Shown: piece after piece, positions 36,339 to 45,619 of the stretch
Layout of the letters: each line of letters starts with the position of its first letter
How positions within the stretch are numbered: position 1 is the first letter of the stretch
Assembly (NCBI RefSeq): GCF_007747445.1
Contig: NZ_CP036425.1
Span: 124,001-188,000, forward strand
Source: Poriferisphaera corsica
GTDB lineage: Bacteria; Planctomycetota; Phycisphaerae; Phycisphaerales; Phycisphaeraceae
Direction: 5' to 3'
Length of the DNA stretch: 64,000 nucleotides
The notes under the pieces: model-generated
What the model saw: the letters and a program-made list of their open reading frames with translations, nothing else
Databases searched by the model: none
Told to the model about the DNA's origin: nothing
Made by a program: the position numbers and the translations under genes

Positions 36339-38696
36339 ATGGCGAATGACTCGGCAGTGACAAAAAAAGCATCGATAGCGGTAAGCGGGGAGAGCTTGGA
36401 AGAGTTCAGTTACGATGACGCGATTGTGCGTAAGTTTCTGACGGCGATGCTGATTTGGGGGATCGTAGCATTTTTGGTGGGTTTGATCATTGCGATTGAG
36501 CTGTTTTTGCCAAGCTTGAAAGAATCACTTCTCAATGGTGTGTTGGCGAGTCTATTGCCGGCGGCGATCGCAGAGCTTTGTGTGAACGCGATTGATTCGT
36601 TTTTTGGTATTCAGTATTTGACGTTTGCGAGGCTGCGGCCGTTGCATACGAATGCGGCGATCTTTGCGTTTGCGGGGAATGCGATATTTGCGGCGGTGTA
36701 TTATTCGACGCAGCGTTTATGTAAAGCGCGGATGTGGTCGGATAAATTAAGCATCGCACACTTCTGGGGTTGGCAATTGATTATTGTGAGTGCGGCGTTG
36801 ACGCTGCCTTTGGGGATTACGCAGGGTAAAGAATATGCGGAGTTGGAGTGGCCGATTGACATTGCGATTGCAGTAGTTTGGCTAGTGATTTTTGGTGGTA
36901 ACTTCCTGATGACGGTTTTGAAGCGTCGGGAAAGGCATATGTATGTGTCGTTGTGGTTTTATATTGCGACGATTGTGACGGTGGCGTTGCTGCATGTGTT
37001 TAACAACTTGGTTGTGCCGAGCGGGCTTTTTAAGAGTTACTCGATGTATGCGGGTGTGCAGGATGCGTTCATGCAGTGGTGGTATGGGCATAATGCTGTT
37101 GCATTCTTTTTGACGACGCCGTTCTTGGGGTTGATGTATTACTTTTTGCCGAAGGCTGCGGATCGTCCGGTGTTCAGTTACCGATTGTCGATCATTCACT
37201 TTTGGAGCTTGGTGTTTATTTACATTTGGGCGGGGCCGCACCATTTGCATTACACGGCGCTGCCTGACTGGGCGAGTAGCTTGGGGATGTTGTTTAGCTT
37301 GATGTTGTGGATGCCGTCATGGGGTGGCATGATTAATGGTTTGTTGACGCTGCGTGGTGCTTGGCACAAGGTACTGACTGATCCGGTTTTGAAGTTCTTT
37401 GTGGTGGCGATCACGTTCTATGGGATGTCAACGTTTGAAGGTCCGTTGTTGTCGATCAAAGCAGTGAATGCGTTGTCGCATTACACGGACTGGACGATTG
37501 CACATGTGCATGCGGGTGCGCTGGGTTGGAATGGCTTTATGGCGTTTGGCATGTTGTACTGGTTGGCGCCACGTATTTTCCAGACAAAGTTGTGGAGCCA
37601 AAAGATGGCGAACGCACACTTCTGGATGGGTACGATTGGTATTTTGCTGTATATCCTGGCGATTTATGTCGCTGGTTTGGCGCAGGGTTTGATGTGGCGT
37701 GCGATTGATGACAATGGTCAGCTTCAGTTTGCGGATTTCATCGTGACGATCGATTCGATTATTCCGATGTACTATGTGCGTGCTGTGGGTGGAGCGTTGT
37801 TCTTGTTTGGTGGTTTGATGTGTGCGGTGAACTATTTTATGACTTGGAGGAGTCGCCCATCGACCTATGAAGAGCCAGTCTATGCAGCGGCGCCGCTGAA
37901 GAAGGTTTACGAAGGATCGGAATCTAAGGCTGAGGCACGCATTGATGGTGTGCTTGATTCGGCGAAGGCGATTGATCGGTTTAATCAGTTTAAGTGGCAT
38001 AGACGTTGGGAGCGTTTGCCGGTTCGATTTACTGTCTTTGTTGTGGTGAGTGTGACGGTTGCGAGTTTGTTTGAAATTATTCCGACCTTCTTAATTCGTT
38101 CGAATGTACCGACGATTGCAAGTGTGAAGCCGTATACGCCGTTGGAGTTGGCGGGCCGTGATGTTTATATCGCGGAGGGTTGCTACAACTGTCACTCGCA
38201 GATGATTCGTCCAATTTTTGCGGAAGAGTTGCGATACGGTGAGTACAGTAAGCCGGGCGAGTTTGTTTATGACCATCCGTTCCAGTGGGGATCTAGACGA
38301 ATCGGGCCAGACCTGGCTCGTGAGGGTGTGACACGTCCACAGGCGCTGTGGCATTATCGTCACTTCCTGAATCCGCCAGATACTTCGCCTCGCTCGTTGA
38401 TGCCTCCATATCCGTGGTTATTTGAGCAGGATTTGGACTGGAGTTCGATCAAAACGCGCGTATGGGCGATGCGTGCATTAGGTGTTCCGTATAGCGATGA
38501 AGAGTATGCGAATGCTCGTGAGTTGGCTGAGAAGCAGGCACAGGAAGTTGTTGCGAAGTTGATCGAAGATGCGCCGTCACTTAAATCAAAGGCGGCATCG
38601 CTTGAGAAGAGTGAGGGGATTGCATTGATCGCGTATTTGCAGCGAATGGGTACGGACATCACGAAGGAAGCTGAGCCTGAGGCAGATGCGAAGTGA
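36339..38696 (+). CDS. ccoNO: cbb3-type cytochrome c oxidase, fused subunits I and II (CcoN-CcoO)
   Basis: 785 residues. Residues about 30-515 are CcoN with roughly 12 TM helices and the haem/Cu ligands in RPLHTNAAIF, WWYGHNAVAFF, AGPHHLHYTALPDW and IAHVHAGALGWNG. A linker (about 515-565) leads to a TM helix and CcoO with one haem-c site, CYNCHSQMIRP (about residue 614), and the conserved GSRRIGPDLAREG and LMPPYPWLF. It reduces O2 to water as a high-affinity terminal oxidase. CcoN and CcoO are separate proteins in most proteobacteria; here they are one chain with no frameshift. Confidence 0.95.
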   Translation: MANDSAVTKKASIAVSGESLEEFSYDDAIVRKFLTAMLIWGIVAFLVGLIIAIELFLPSLKESLLNGVLASLLPAAIAELCVNAIDSFFGIQYLTFARLRPLHTNAAIFAFAGNAIFAAVYYSTQRLCKARMWSDKLSIAHFWGWQLIIVSAALTLPLGITQGKEYAELEWPIDIAIAVVWLVIFGGNFLMTVLKRRERHMYVSLWFYIATIVTVALLHVFNNLVVPSGLFKSYSMYAGVQDAFMQWWYGHNAVAFFLTTPFLGLMYYFLPKAADRPVFSYRLSIIHFWSLVFIYIWAGPHHLHYTALPDWASSLGMLFSLMLWMPSWGGMINGLLTLRGAWHKVLTDPVLKFFVVAITFYGMSTFEGPLLSIKAVNALSHYTDWTIAHVHAGALGWNGFMAFGMLYWLAPRIFQTKLWSQKMANAHFWMGTIGILLYILAIYVAGLAQGLMWRAIDDNGQLQFADFIVTIDSIIPMYYVRAVGGALFLFGGLMCAVNYFMTWRSRPSTYEEPVYAAAPLKKVYEGSESKAEARIDGVLDSAKAIDRFNQFKWHRRWERLPVRFTVFVVVSVTVASLFEIIPTFLIRSNVPTIASVKPYTPLELAGRDVYIAEGCYNCHSQMIRPIFAEELRYGEYSKPGEFVYDHPFQWGSRRIGPDLAREGVTRPQALWHYRHFLNPPDTSPRSLMPPYPWLFEQDLDWSSIKTRVWAMRALGVPYSDEEYANARELAEKQAQEVVAKLIEDAPSLKSKAASLEKSEGIALIAYLQRMGTDITKEAEPEADAK

Positions 38697-38747
38697 TTCG
38701 GACTTTTGTTGCGTGCTGATTGATTGTGGACAATGAAGAAGGAATGA

Positions 38748-38969
38748 ATGATGTTTAAAGATGTGCTGAACAGTTTTGGGAACTACACGTTCTACGCTGA
38801 GATAGCGCTGATTATTTTTTTCGTGGTGTTTGTTGCGGTCGGCATTCGTGTGATGATGAAGCCGAAGGGGGAGATGGATCATATGGCTGACTTGCCGAAT
38901 GAAAAGGATGATGGGCCGGTTGGGGAGGAGATGCGAGAAGAAGAAGAGGATGAGGGTACGGATAAGTAA
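38748..38969 (+). CDS. ccoQ: CcoQ/FixQ-like cbb3 oxidase small subunit
   Basis: 73 residues: one TM helix (about 15-36, YAEIALIIFFVVFVAVGIRVM) followed by an acidic tail (KDDGPVGEEMREEEEDEG). Size, topology and position between ccoNO and ccoP match CcoQ, which stabilises the complex. Sequence identity is not otherwise diagnostic. Confidence 0.75.
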   Translation: MMFKDVLNSFGNYTFYAEIALIIFFVVFVAVGIRVMMKPKGEMDHMADLPNEKDDGPVGEEMREEEEDEGTDK

Positions 38970-38982
38970 TTAGTCGAAAAGA

Positions 38983-38997
38983 CTATCTGCTGATTAG
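38983..38997. promoter_or_regulatory. 15-bp palindromic box, weak variant
   Basis: CTATCTGCTGATTAG, one change in the left CTAA, ending at the GGAG ribosome-binding site of ccoP, the same placement as copy 5 at 34653. Confidence 0.25.
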
Positions 38998-39009
38998 GAG
39001 CAGTTTGCG

Positions 39010-39609
39010 ATGGCTGAAGATAAGAAGAAAGAAATCGATAACCTGACGGATCATAATTACGATGGGATTATGGAATATGATAATCCTTTGCCGGGATGGT
39101 GGGTATGGCTGTTTTGGGGGACGATTGTGTTTTCGATTATCTATTTCTTTATTGTGACGATGGCGCAAGGGGAGCTGAGCCCATTGGGTGAATTGCGTCG
39201 TGAGAAGGCGATGTGGCAAGAGAGAAAGTTGGCGGTGTTGGGTGAGATGGCGCCAAGTGAGGAGACGATGTTGCGGTTGATGAGTGAGCCGGCGATGTTG
39301 GAGCAGGGGCGGAGTTTGTATGTGGGCAAGTGTGCGGTGTGTCATGGTCAGAATGGCGAGGGGATTGTTGGGCCAAATCTGACGGATGACCGGTATCGTA
39401 ATGTGAAGACATTAATGGATGTGTTTAAGGTTGTGAAGGATGGTGCGGGCGGTGGATCAATGCCAGCTTGGAAGACGCAGATGATGGAGAGTGATATGCT
39501 GCTGGTTTCGGCTTATACAGCTTCGTTACGTGGGGAAGATTTACCGGGTAAGACACCGGAGGCGGCGGATGTTGAGATTGCGCCGTGGCCGAAAGCAGAA
39601 GAGAAATAA
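39010..39609 (+). CDS. ccoP: CcoP-like cytochrome c subunit of the cbb3 oxidase, single haem
   Basis: 199 residues. The N-terminal IDNLTDHNYDGIMEYDNPLPGWWVWLF is the CcoP signature before its TM helix (about 30-52). Only one haem-c motif is present (CAVCHG, about residue 112), with the axial Met in GGGSMPAWK. Classical CcoP is about 300 residues with two haems, so this is a short mono-haem form. It passes electrons toward CcoO/CcoN. It follows ccoQ closely. Confidence 0.9.
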   Translation: MAEDKKKEIDNLTDHNYDGIMEYDNPLPGWWVWLFWGTIVFSIIYFFIVTMAQGELSPLGELRREKAMWQERKLAVLGEMAPSEETMLRLMSEPAMLEQGRSLYVGKCAVCHGQNGEGIVGPNLTDDRYRNVKTLMDVFKVVKDGAGGGSMPAWKTQMMESDMLLVSAYTASLRGEDLPGKTPEAADVEIAPWPKAEEK

Positions 39610-39868
39610 AAATGGTTTTGGCGAGGTTGGTTGAGTGGGGGATGTGTCGCTTGTGTTGTGATGGGCAGGCGCATGATGGGGGAACAGGAAGGATCATGGG
39701 TCTTGGGAGCTAGAATGAGTATTGTTTGTCCGAATTGTATTGACGGATAAGCAAGAAGCGTGGACGACTGAGGGAAGGGAATGAATGGCTTGGTTGCCAC
39801 GCGGCTTGTTCGGTAGAGATGCGTGCGAGAGACATGAGACTAACTGTAGAATAGAGGAAGAAAAACAT

Positions 39869-41293
39869 ATGTCTGAGGCAGAGCGGAATGATGGGCCTAT
39901 GCCCATGGAATCGCCTGAGCAGGTATTGACGACGCTGACAAAGGAGGGGAAGCGTGCGTGGATGTATCCGCGGTTGTCAAAGGGGAAGTATCTGTCGATG
40001 CGTCGGTGGGTTGCTTATTTATTGATTGGTGTGTTCACGCTGTTGCCGTACATTAAGCTGAATGGCAAGCCGTTTGTTTTATTGGATATTGTACACCGTA
40101 AGTTTACGATTTTTTTCTACACGTTTTTGCCTACAGATAGTATTTTATTAGCGATGTTGGCGGTAAGTTTCTTTGTGGGGATTTTTTTGGTGACGGCGGT
40201 TTTTGGTCGGGTGTGGTGTGGGTGGGCTTGTCCGCAAACGGTGTATATGGAGTTTTTGTATAGGCCGATTGAAAGATTGGTGATGGGGACAGGTGGGAAA
40301 GGTGGGAAGCCGAGAGATGTTGGTGGGGGAAGATATGTTTTGTTATACATGATGTATTTTCTTGCATCATGCTTTTTGGCGCATACATTTCTTGCATACT
40401 TTGTTGGAGTGGATGCGTTGTGGATGTGGATATGGGGTTCGCCGTTTAATCACCCGATGGCGTTTTTGGTGATGGCGGCGGTGACGGGTTTGATGATGTT
40501 TGATTTCGCGTTCTTTCGGGAGCAGCTTTGTATTATTGCTTGTCCTTACGGGCGTTTTCAATCTGTATTGCTTGATAAGAACAGTTTGATTGTGAGTTAT
40601 GATCCTAATCGTGGGGAGCCTCGAGGCAAAAAGAAACGGGCTAAGAAGGGTGAGGATGTGTCACTAAAGGTGGTGGATGAGCAAGGGGATTGTATTGATT
40701 GCAAAATGTGTGTGACGACGTGTCCGACTGGGATAGATATTCGTGATGGCTTACAGTTAGAGTGTATTTCGTGTACGCAGTGTATTGATGCGTGTAATAC
40801 AGTGATGGATAAGATTGGTAAGCCACATGGATTGATACGCTATAGTTCTCGTGCAAGAATCGATGGAGAATCTACACGGTTTTTACGGCCGCGTGTGATT
40901 ATTTATCCACTAATCATTTGTTTACTATTAAGTATATTTGTTTTGTTCTTTATTAGTAAGCAGCATGCGTATGTGAAGGAATTACGACAGATCGGTAGCC
41001 CGTTTACATTGGTAGAAGGCGGGAATGTTGTGAATATCAAGCGATTTAAGTTGATTAACCGTGATGATGTTGAGCACGTGTATTCGTTTATGGTCGTGGA
41101 TGATGATCGTGTTGAGTTAATGATGGGAGATGAGATGATTCGCTTGGGGCCGGGAGAGGCGACGGAGGTGAGTTTGAGAATGATCGTGCCACGAGATATG
41201 TTTGAGAATGGGCATCATCGTTGCAAGATCAGGATTTCTGATGATGGTTCGTTCAGCAAGATATATACATCGAGGTTGTTAGGCCCGCTGTGA
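39869..41293 (+). CDS. ccoG: CcoG/FixG-type cbb3 oxidase accessory protein (polyferredoxin)
   Basis: About 474 residues. TM helices are followed by FGRVWCGWACPQTVYMEFLYRPIE, EQLCIIACPYGRFQSV, then two 4Fe-4S ferredoxin motifs (CIDCKMCVTTCPTGIDIR and CISCTQCIDACN), more TM segments and a periplasmic beta-rich C-terminus. CcoG helps copper delivery, probably by reducing Cu(II), during cbb3 assembly. Start chosen at ATG 39869 (MSEAERND) with GAGGAAG upstream; an open frame from 39785 adds 28 unlikely residues. The gap 39610-39868 has no other gene. Confidence 0.93.
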   Translation: MSEAERNDGPMPMESPEQVLTTLTKEGKRAWMYPRLSKGKYLSMRRWVAYLLIGVFTLLPYIKLNGKPFVLLDIVHRKFTIFFYTFLPTDSILLAMLAVSFFVGIFLVTAVFGRVWCGWACPQTVYMEFLYRPIERLVMGTGGKGGKPRDVGGGRYVLLYMMYFLASCFLAHTFLAYFVGVDALWMWIWGSPFNHPMAFLVMAAVTGLMMFDFAFFREQLCIIACPYGRFQSVLLDKNSLIVSYDPNRGEPRGKKKRAKKGEDVSLKVVDEQGDCIDCKMCVTTCPTGIDIRDGLQLECISCTQCIDACNTVMDKIGKPHGLIRYSSRARIDGESTRFLRPRVIIYPLIICLLLSIFVLFFISKQHAYVKELRQIGSPFTLVEGGNVVNIKRFKLINRDDVEHVYSFMVVDDDRVELMMGDEMIRLGPGEATEVSLRMIVPRDMFENGHHRCKIRISDDGSFSKIYTSRLLGPL

Positions 41294-41346
41294 TTCGACT
41301 GTGTTTTAGTTTATAGGGGCTGCGGAAGCAGCTTGGGAGATACGTG

Positions 41347-41865
41347 ATGAGTGATTTTACGAAAGAACGCAAAGCAAAGTGGTTGTGGGGTGGAATTATT
41401 GTGCTGTTGTTGGGTGGTCATGCAACGATCATGATTGGAGCCGCCTATTTAGCGCTTAGTGATCGATCTCATGCGGTTACACCGAATTATTATGAGAGGG
41501 CGGTTAAATGGGACGAGACACGTGCCGAACAAGTGAAGAGTGATGCTTTGGGTTGGGACATTGAGTACGCGTTTGGTGAGCCGGACCTAACAGGTGAGCG
41601 GGAGCTTGTTGTGCGCGTAAAGGATGCGGCTGGGCAGTTGTCAGATGGGATGAGTGGATGGGTCGAAATGTTTAGTCATAAGGTGGCAGGGAAGGTGATT
41701 GGGATGGAAGTAAGTGTTGGCGAAACGGTTAAGGTTAAAATGCGTGAGAGCGGAATATGGACGATTCGTTTTCGAGGTATTGGAAAGTCAGCGGATGATC
41801 TGTGTTTAGATGAAAGGCAGGTTGTGTTGGAGGATTGGCGGGCGGGGAAAGTGAAGCCATTCTAA
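41347..41865 (+). CDS. ccoH: FixH/CcoH family cbb3 assembly protein
   Basis: About 172 residues: an N-terminal TM helix (WLWGGIIVLLLGGHATIMIGAAYLA), then VTPNYYERAVKWDETRAEQ, the FixH signature, and an extracytoplasmic beta domain. Associates with and stabilises nascent cbb3 oxidase. Two consecutive start codons GTG-ATG; the ATG is chosen. Position between ccoG and ccoI agrees with the usual GHIS order. Confidence 0.88.
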   Translation: MSDFTKERKAKWLWGGIIVLLLGGHATIMIGAAYLALSDRSHAVTPNYYERAVKWDETRAEQVKSDALGWDIEYAFGEPDLTGERELVVRVKDAAGQLSDGMSGWVEMFSHKVAGKVIGMEVSVGETVKVKMRESGIWTIRFRGIGKSADDLCLDERQVVLEDWRAGKVKPF

Positions 41866-41885
41866 TCGAAGGATAGGATCAGCAA

Positions 41886-42683
41886 ATGGATATGACAGTA
41901 TTGTGGGCGGTATTGTTGGCAAGTTTGGCGGGATCGCTGCACTGCGCTGGTATGTGCGGGGTGTTTGTGATGTTCGCAGTTGGAATGCCGGATGAAGAGC
42001 GTGCAGGGTTCTGGCGGAATCGACATTTGTTGAATGGCGTTTATCATTCGGGGCGATTACTAACGTATACCTTGTTGGGTGTGGTCAGTGGTGCGCTTGG
42101 GCAGATGATTGATATGGGAGGGACCATGGCTGGGGTGCAGAACACAGCAGCGGGGTTGGCCGGTGGGATGATGGTGATTTTGGGATTGGTGATGATTTTG
42201 AGATGGCGCGGTGTAAAGATTGGCGAGATGAAGGCGCCCGGATTCATGCAGAAATTGGTGGTTAGTGGGCAACGGCTTGCAATGGGATGGCATCCTTTTG
42301 TAAGAGCGGGTGTGATTGGGATGTTGACGACACTTCTTCCTTGTGGATGGTTATATCTGTTTGCAGTGTTTGCGGCTGGAACAGGGAGCGCGGTGATGGG
42401 GGGGGCAGTGATGGCAGCGTTTTGGTTGGGAACGGTACCGGTTTTGGCGACGCTGGGGATAGGTACGGGTTTTGTAACAAATAAGTTGGGTGCGAAGATG
42501 CCGTTGGTTTCTGCGGTGATCATTATTGGGGTTGGTTTATTTACAGTCGTCAATCGGATTGGGATTGATACGAGCGCTTTTGCAGAGAATGCTAATCAAA
42601 AATTAGATTTGGTTGAAGAACAATCGGACCAGACGAAAGGGTTGACGACATCGGATTTGCCGTGTTGTTTTGAAGGTGAGTAA
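41886..42683 (+). CDS. TauE/SafE-like integral membrane protein in the cbb3 assembly operon
   Basis: 265 residues with about 6 TM segments. SLAGSLHCAGMCGVFVMF near the N-terminus and TTLLPCGWLYLFAV in the middle form the paired HCxGMCG/LPCGxLY motifs of the sulphite-exporter/urease-accessory UreH-like family. Homologues sit in many cco clusters between ccoH and ccoI and are suspected of copper or thiol handling; that role is not proven. The C-terminus ends DLPCCFEGE, a further possible metal-binding pair. Overlaps the ccoI start by one base. Confidence 0.8.
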   Translation: MDMTVLWAVLLASLAGSLHCAGMCGVFVMFAVGMPDEERAGFWRNRHLLNGVYHSGRLLTYTLLGVVSGALGQMIDMGGTMAGVQNTAAGLAGGMMVILGLVMILRWRGVKIGEMKAPGFMQKLVVSGQRLAMGWHPFVRAGVIGMLTTLLPCGWLYLFAVFAAGTGSAVMGGAVMAAFWLGTVPVLATLGIGTGFVTNKLGAKMPLVSAVIIIGVGLFTVVNRIGIDTSAFAENANQKLDLVEEQSDQTKGLTTSDLPCCFEGE

Positions 42684-45271
42684 TGGTGGCAGCTAATCAA
42701 GACAGTGTCGATGCACGTGATGCGGATCACGTGAAGGAAAAAGTTGGTGGCCCGTGCGATCATTGTGGGCTTCCGGTACCACGCGGTTTGTGGGTTGATG
42801 ATGCGGATCTACAGTTTTGTTGTAATGGATGTAAAACGGTTTATGAGGTGATCCATTCTTGTGGTTTGGATCCCTATTATACGATTAGAGAACGGGCTGA
42901 ATCGGGGGGTGGAGTTGATAAGCAGAAAGCAGCGACGAGCGGCAGAAAGTACCGAGAGTTTGATGATGAAACGTTTTATGAGCTTTATTGTCAACGGTTA
43001 GGTGAAGAAGGTAGTGAGCGTTTTGCGATCGATTTGTATTTAGAAGGTGTTCATTGTGCAGCATGTGTGTGGCTGATTGAGAAGTTGCCATTGGTATGTG
43101 ATGGTGTGTTGGAAGCGAGGCTTCATCTAGGTAAGTCATTGGTTCGTGTGACATGGGATCGGAGCGTGGTGGCTTTATCGAAAATTGCAAGGATGTTGGA
43201 TTCATTGGGGTATGCGGCACATCCGGCGCAGGGGAGTGAAACGCAGTTGCTTCGTACGCGTGAGGATCATAAGTTTTTGATTCGTATTGGGGCTGCAGCG
43301 GTTTGTGCGGGGAATACGATGCTGATTGCGTTTGCATTGTATGCGGGGATGTTTAGTTGGATGGCGGATGAGCATCGTGAATTGTTTCGATGGCTAAGTA
43401 TGTTTATTGGGGTGGTGGCATTGTTGTGGCCGGGCCAGATTTTTCTGAAAGGGGCGTGGGCTGCAATCAGAATGAGGACGCCACATTTGGATTTACCGAT
43501 TGCGGTTGCATTGGTTGCGGGTACCGTTACAGGGATAATCCATACGATGTTGGGGCAGGGCGAGATATATTTCGATTCTTTGAGTGTGTTGATTTTGTTA
43601 CTGCTGGTTGGGCGATGGTTTCAACATCGTCAGCAACGGCAAGCTGATGATGCTGTGCAGCTTTTGTTTTCATTAACGCCACGTCGTGCGCGACTGGTGA
43701 TGACAGAAAATGAAAGTGATTTGGAACGGGTGTTTGATTCCGGACACGGTGTTGTGCGTGAGGTTCCGATTGAAGGTATCAATGCTGGGGATGTTGTTGA
43801 GGTGCTGGCGGGAGAAGTGTTTAGCGTGGATGGCGATGTGTGTGCGGGTCGATCGAGCGTCAATGAAGCAATCTTAACCGGTGAGTCACGGATGCGTGAT
43901 TTGCTGGTGGATGATCATGTGTGCGCGGGGACAGTGAATGAGTCCGCGAAGGTGTGGGTGAAAGTACGACAGGCAGGAGAGGGAACTCGTTTAGGTAAGT
44001 TAATGCAATTTGTTGAACGATTTGCTCGAGAAAAATCGCCAAGTGTGGCGATGGCGGATCGTATTGCGGGGTGGTTTGTTGTCGTTGTGATTATATTAGC
44101 GTCTATGACATGGTTAGGTTGGTTCTTAATTGATCGTGGGATGGCGACTGAGCATGCGATTGCACTTTTGATTGTGGCGTGCCCGTGTGCGTTGGGATTA
44201 GCGACACCTTTGACAATTGCATCGAGTATTGGGAAGGCGGCACGATCTGATATTTTGGTTAAGGGCGGTAGTGCGCTGGAGAATTTGTCGAAGCCTGGCC
44301 GTATTTACTTGGACAAGACCGGTACGATTACGAAGGGGCAGACGACTCTAAGGGAATGTTATGTAGATTCTGTGTGTGACGATCCTGTTTGGCTAAAGGC
44401 TGCGGTACTTGTTATTGAAGAACGGTCGTCTCATCATGTGGCTAAAGCATTTGTTGAGGCTTTTAATGGGCATGAATCTTTGGTTGATCGAAGTTATGAC
44501 TTGCGTGTTGGTGACGTTGAGCAGATGGCGAATGGAGGGATTGTTGCTGAGATTGATGGCAGAGAGATAGTGATAGGCTCATTGCGGTTTTCAAATGACA
44601 GGAGAATAAATCTTGGCAAAAAAGTTCTTAGTGAGGCGGAGACGGTTGTTTCTGATGGATTGACTTGTGTGGTGATATCACTTGATGGACAGGGAGTCGG
44701 CGTGGCGGGGTTTGGTGATGCGGTCCGTGATGATTCGCACAAGGCGATTAAAGCTTTGGAAAAATTGGGTTGGCAGATTGGTATTTTGTCTGGCGATAGT
44801 CAGGAGATTGCCGAGGAGGTCGCGGTACATGTTGGGTTACAAGGTCGAGATATTTATGGAGGGATGAGCCCTGAAGAAAAGCTGGCGGTCATTAATGAGA
44901 CGAAAGAGTTGGGTCAAATGACCGTGATGGTTGGAGATGGTGTGAATGATGCTGCTGCTTTGGCTGCGGCTGATATTGGTATCGCAGTAAATGGTGGCGC
45001 TGAGGCGTCATTAAGTGCTGCAGATGTGTATTTAGCAAGGCCTGGGCTTGGAGGGATTGTCGAGTTAATGGGACTATCACGGCGTACTGTGCGTGTGATT
45101 CGACGTAATCTTGGTTTCTCATTGAGCTATAATGTGATTACGGTTATGTTGGCTATGTTGGGTTTGATTAATCCGTTGATTGCAGCAGTATTGATGCCGA
45201 TCAGTTCGTTGACGGTAATTACGATGGCTGTTGGGGGAGTGTGGGTTGGGAAGAATAAACACGGACTTTGA
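42683..45271 (+). CDS. ccoI: CcoI-type copper-exporting P1B ATPase
   Basis: 862 residues. N-terminal Zn-finger-like CDHCGLPVPRG...FCCNGCKTVYE (about 26-52), an HMA-like domain with GVHCAACVWLIEKLP (about 122), 8 TM helices, TGES-equivalent ILTGESRM, the metal-transport CPCALGLATP (about 499), phosphorylation DKTGTIT (about 543) and MVGDGVNDAAALAAADIGIA. The usual SPHP histidine motif reads RSSHHVAKA. Exports Cu toward cbb3 assembly. The stop overlaps the ribosome-binding region of ccoS. Confidence 0.95.
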   Translation: MVAANQDSVDARDADHVKEKVGGPCDHCGLPVPRGLWVDDADLQFCCNGCKTVYEVIHSCGLDPYYTIRERAESGGGVDKQKAATSGRKYREFDDETFYELYCQRLGEEGSERFAIDLYLEGVHCAACVWLIEKLPLVCDGVLEARLHLGKSLVRVTWDRSVVALSKIARMLDSLGYAAHPAQGSETQLLRTREDHKFLIRIGAAAVCAGNTMLIAFALYAGMFSWMADEHRELFRWLSMFIGVVALLWPGQIFLKGAWAAIRMRTPHLDLPIAVALVAGTVTGIIHTMLGQGEIYFDSLSVLILLLLVGRWFQHRQQRQADDAVQLLFSLTPRRARLVMTENESDLERVFDSGHGVVREVPIEGINAGDVVEVLAGEVFSVDGDVCAGRSSVNEAILTGESRMRDLLVDDHVCAGTVNESAKVWVKVRQAGEGTRLGKLMQFVERFAREKSPSVAMADRIAGWFVVVVIILASMTWLGWFLIDRGMATEHAIALLIVACPCALGLATPLTIASSIGKAARSDILVKGGSALENLSKPGRIYLDKTGTITKGQTTLRECYVDSVCDDPVWLKAAVLVIEERSSHHVAKAFVEAFNGHESLVDRSYDLRVGDVEQMANGGIVAEIDGREIVIGSLRFSNDRRINLGKKVLSEAETVVSDGLTCVVISLDGQGVGVAGFGDAVRDDSHKAIKALEKLGWQIGILSGDSQEIAEEVAVHVGLQGRDIYGGMSPEEKLAVINETKELGQMTVMVGDGVNDAAALAAADIGIAVNGGAEASLSAADVYLARPGLGGIVELMGLSRRTVRVIRRNLGFSLSYNVITVMLAMLGLINPLIAAVLMPISSLTVITMAVGGVWVGKNKHGL

Positions 45272-45282
45272 AAGGGGACATG

Positions 45283-45471
45283 ATGTCAGTGATCTATATT
45301 GTTTTGCCATTGGCGTTGGTGCTCGCATTAATTGCATTGGTGGCGTTTATATGGTCGGTTAGAGGGGGTCAGTTTGATGATCTAAGTACACCCTCGCTAA
45401 GGATGCTGCATGACGATGAGCAGCTGCGGCAGACTGGTGATACTGACGAAGTTGAGAGCGAAGATGATTGA
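45283..45471 (+). CDS. ccoS: CcoS cbb3 oxidase maturation protein
   Basis: About 62 residues: MSVIYIVLPLALVLALIALVAFIW, a single TM helix, then SVRGGQFDDLSTPSLRMLHDDE, the CcoS signature (GQFDDLxTPxxRML). Needed for cofactor insertion into CcoN. Of two adjacent ATGs (45280, 45283), the second has the better distance from AAAGGGG. Confidence 0.92.
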   Translation: MSVIYIVLPLALVLALIALVAFIWSVRGGQFDDLSTPSLRMLHDDEQLRQTGDTDEVESEDD

Positions 45472-45619
45472 GGGGTTACCTGTGGGTGGGATGCTAAAAA
45501 ATGATGGATAGCGCTTAGTACGATGGATATTGCGATGAATGCGATCAATGATTCATTGGACGGTTATGTTATGTTCAATGGCAAGCATTGTGACCATACA
45601 GATAATTGGAGCAATCCAG

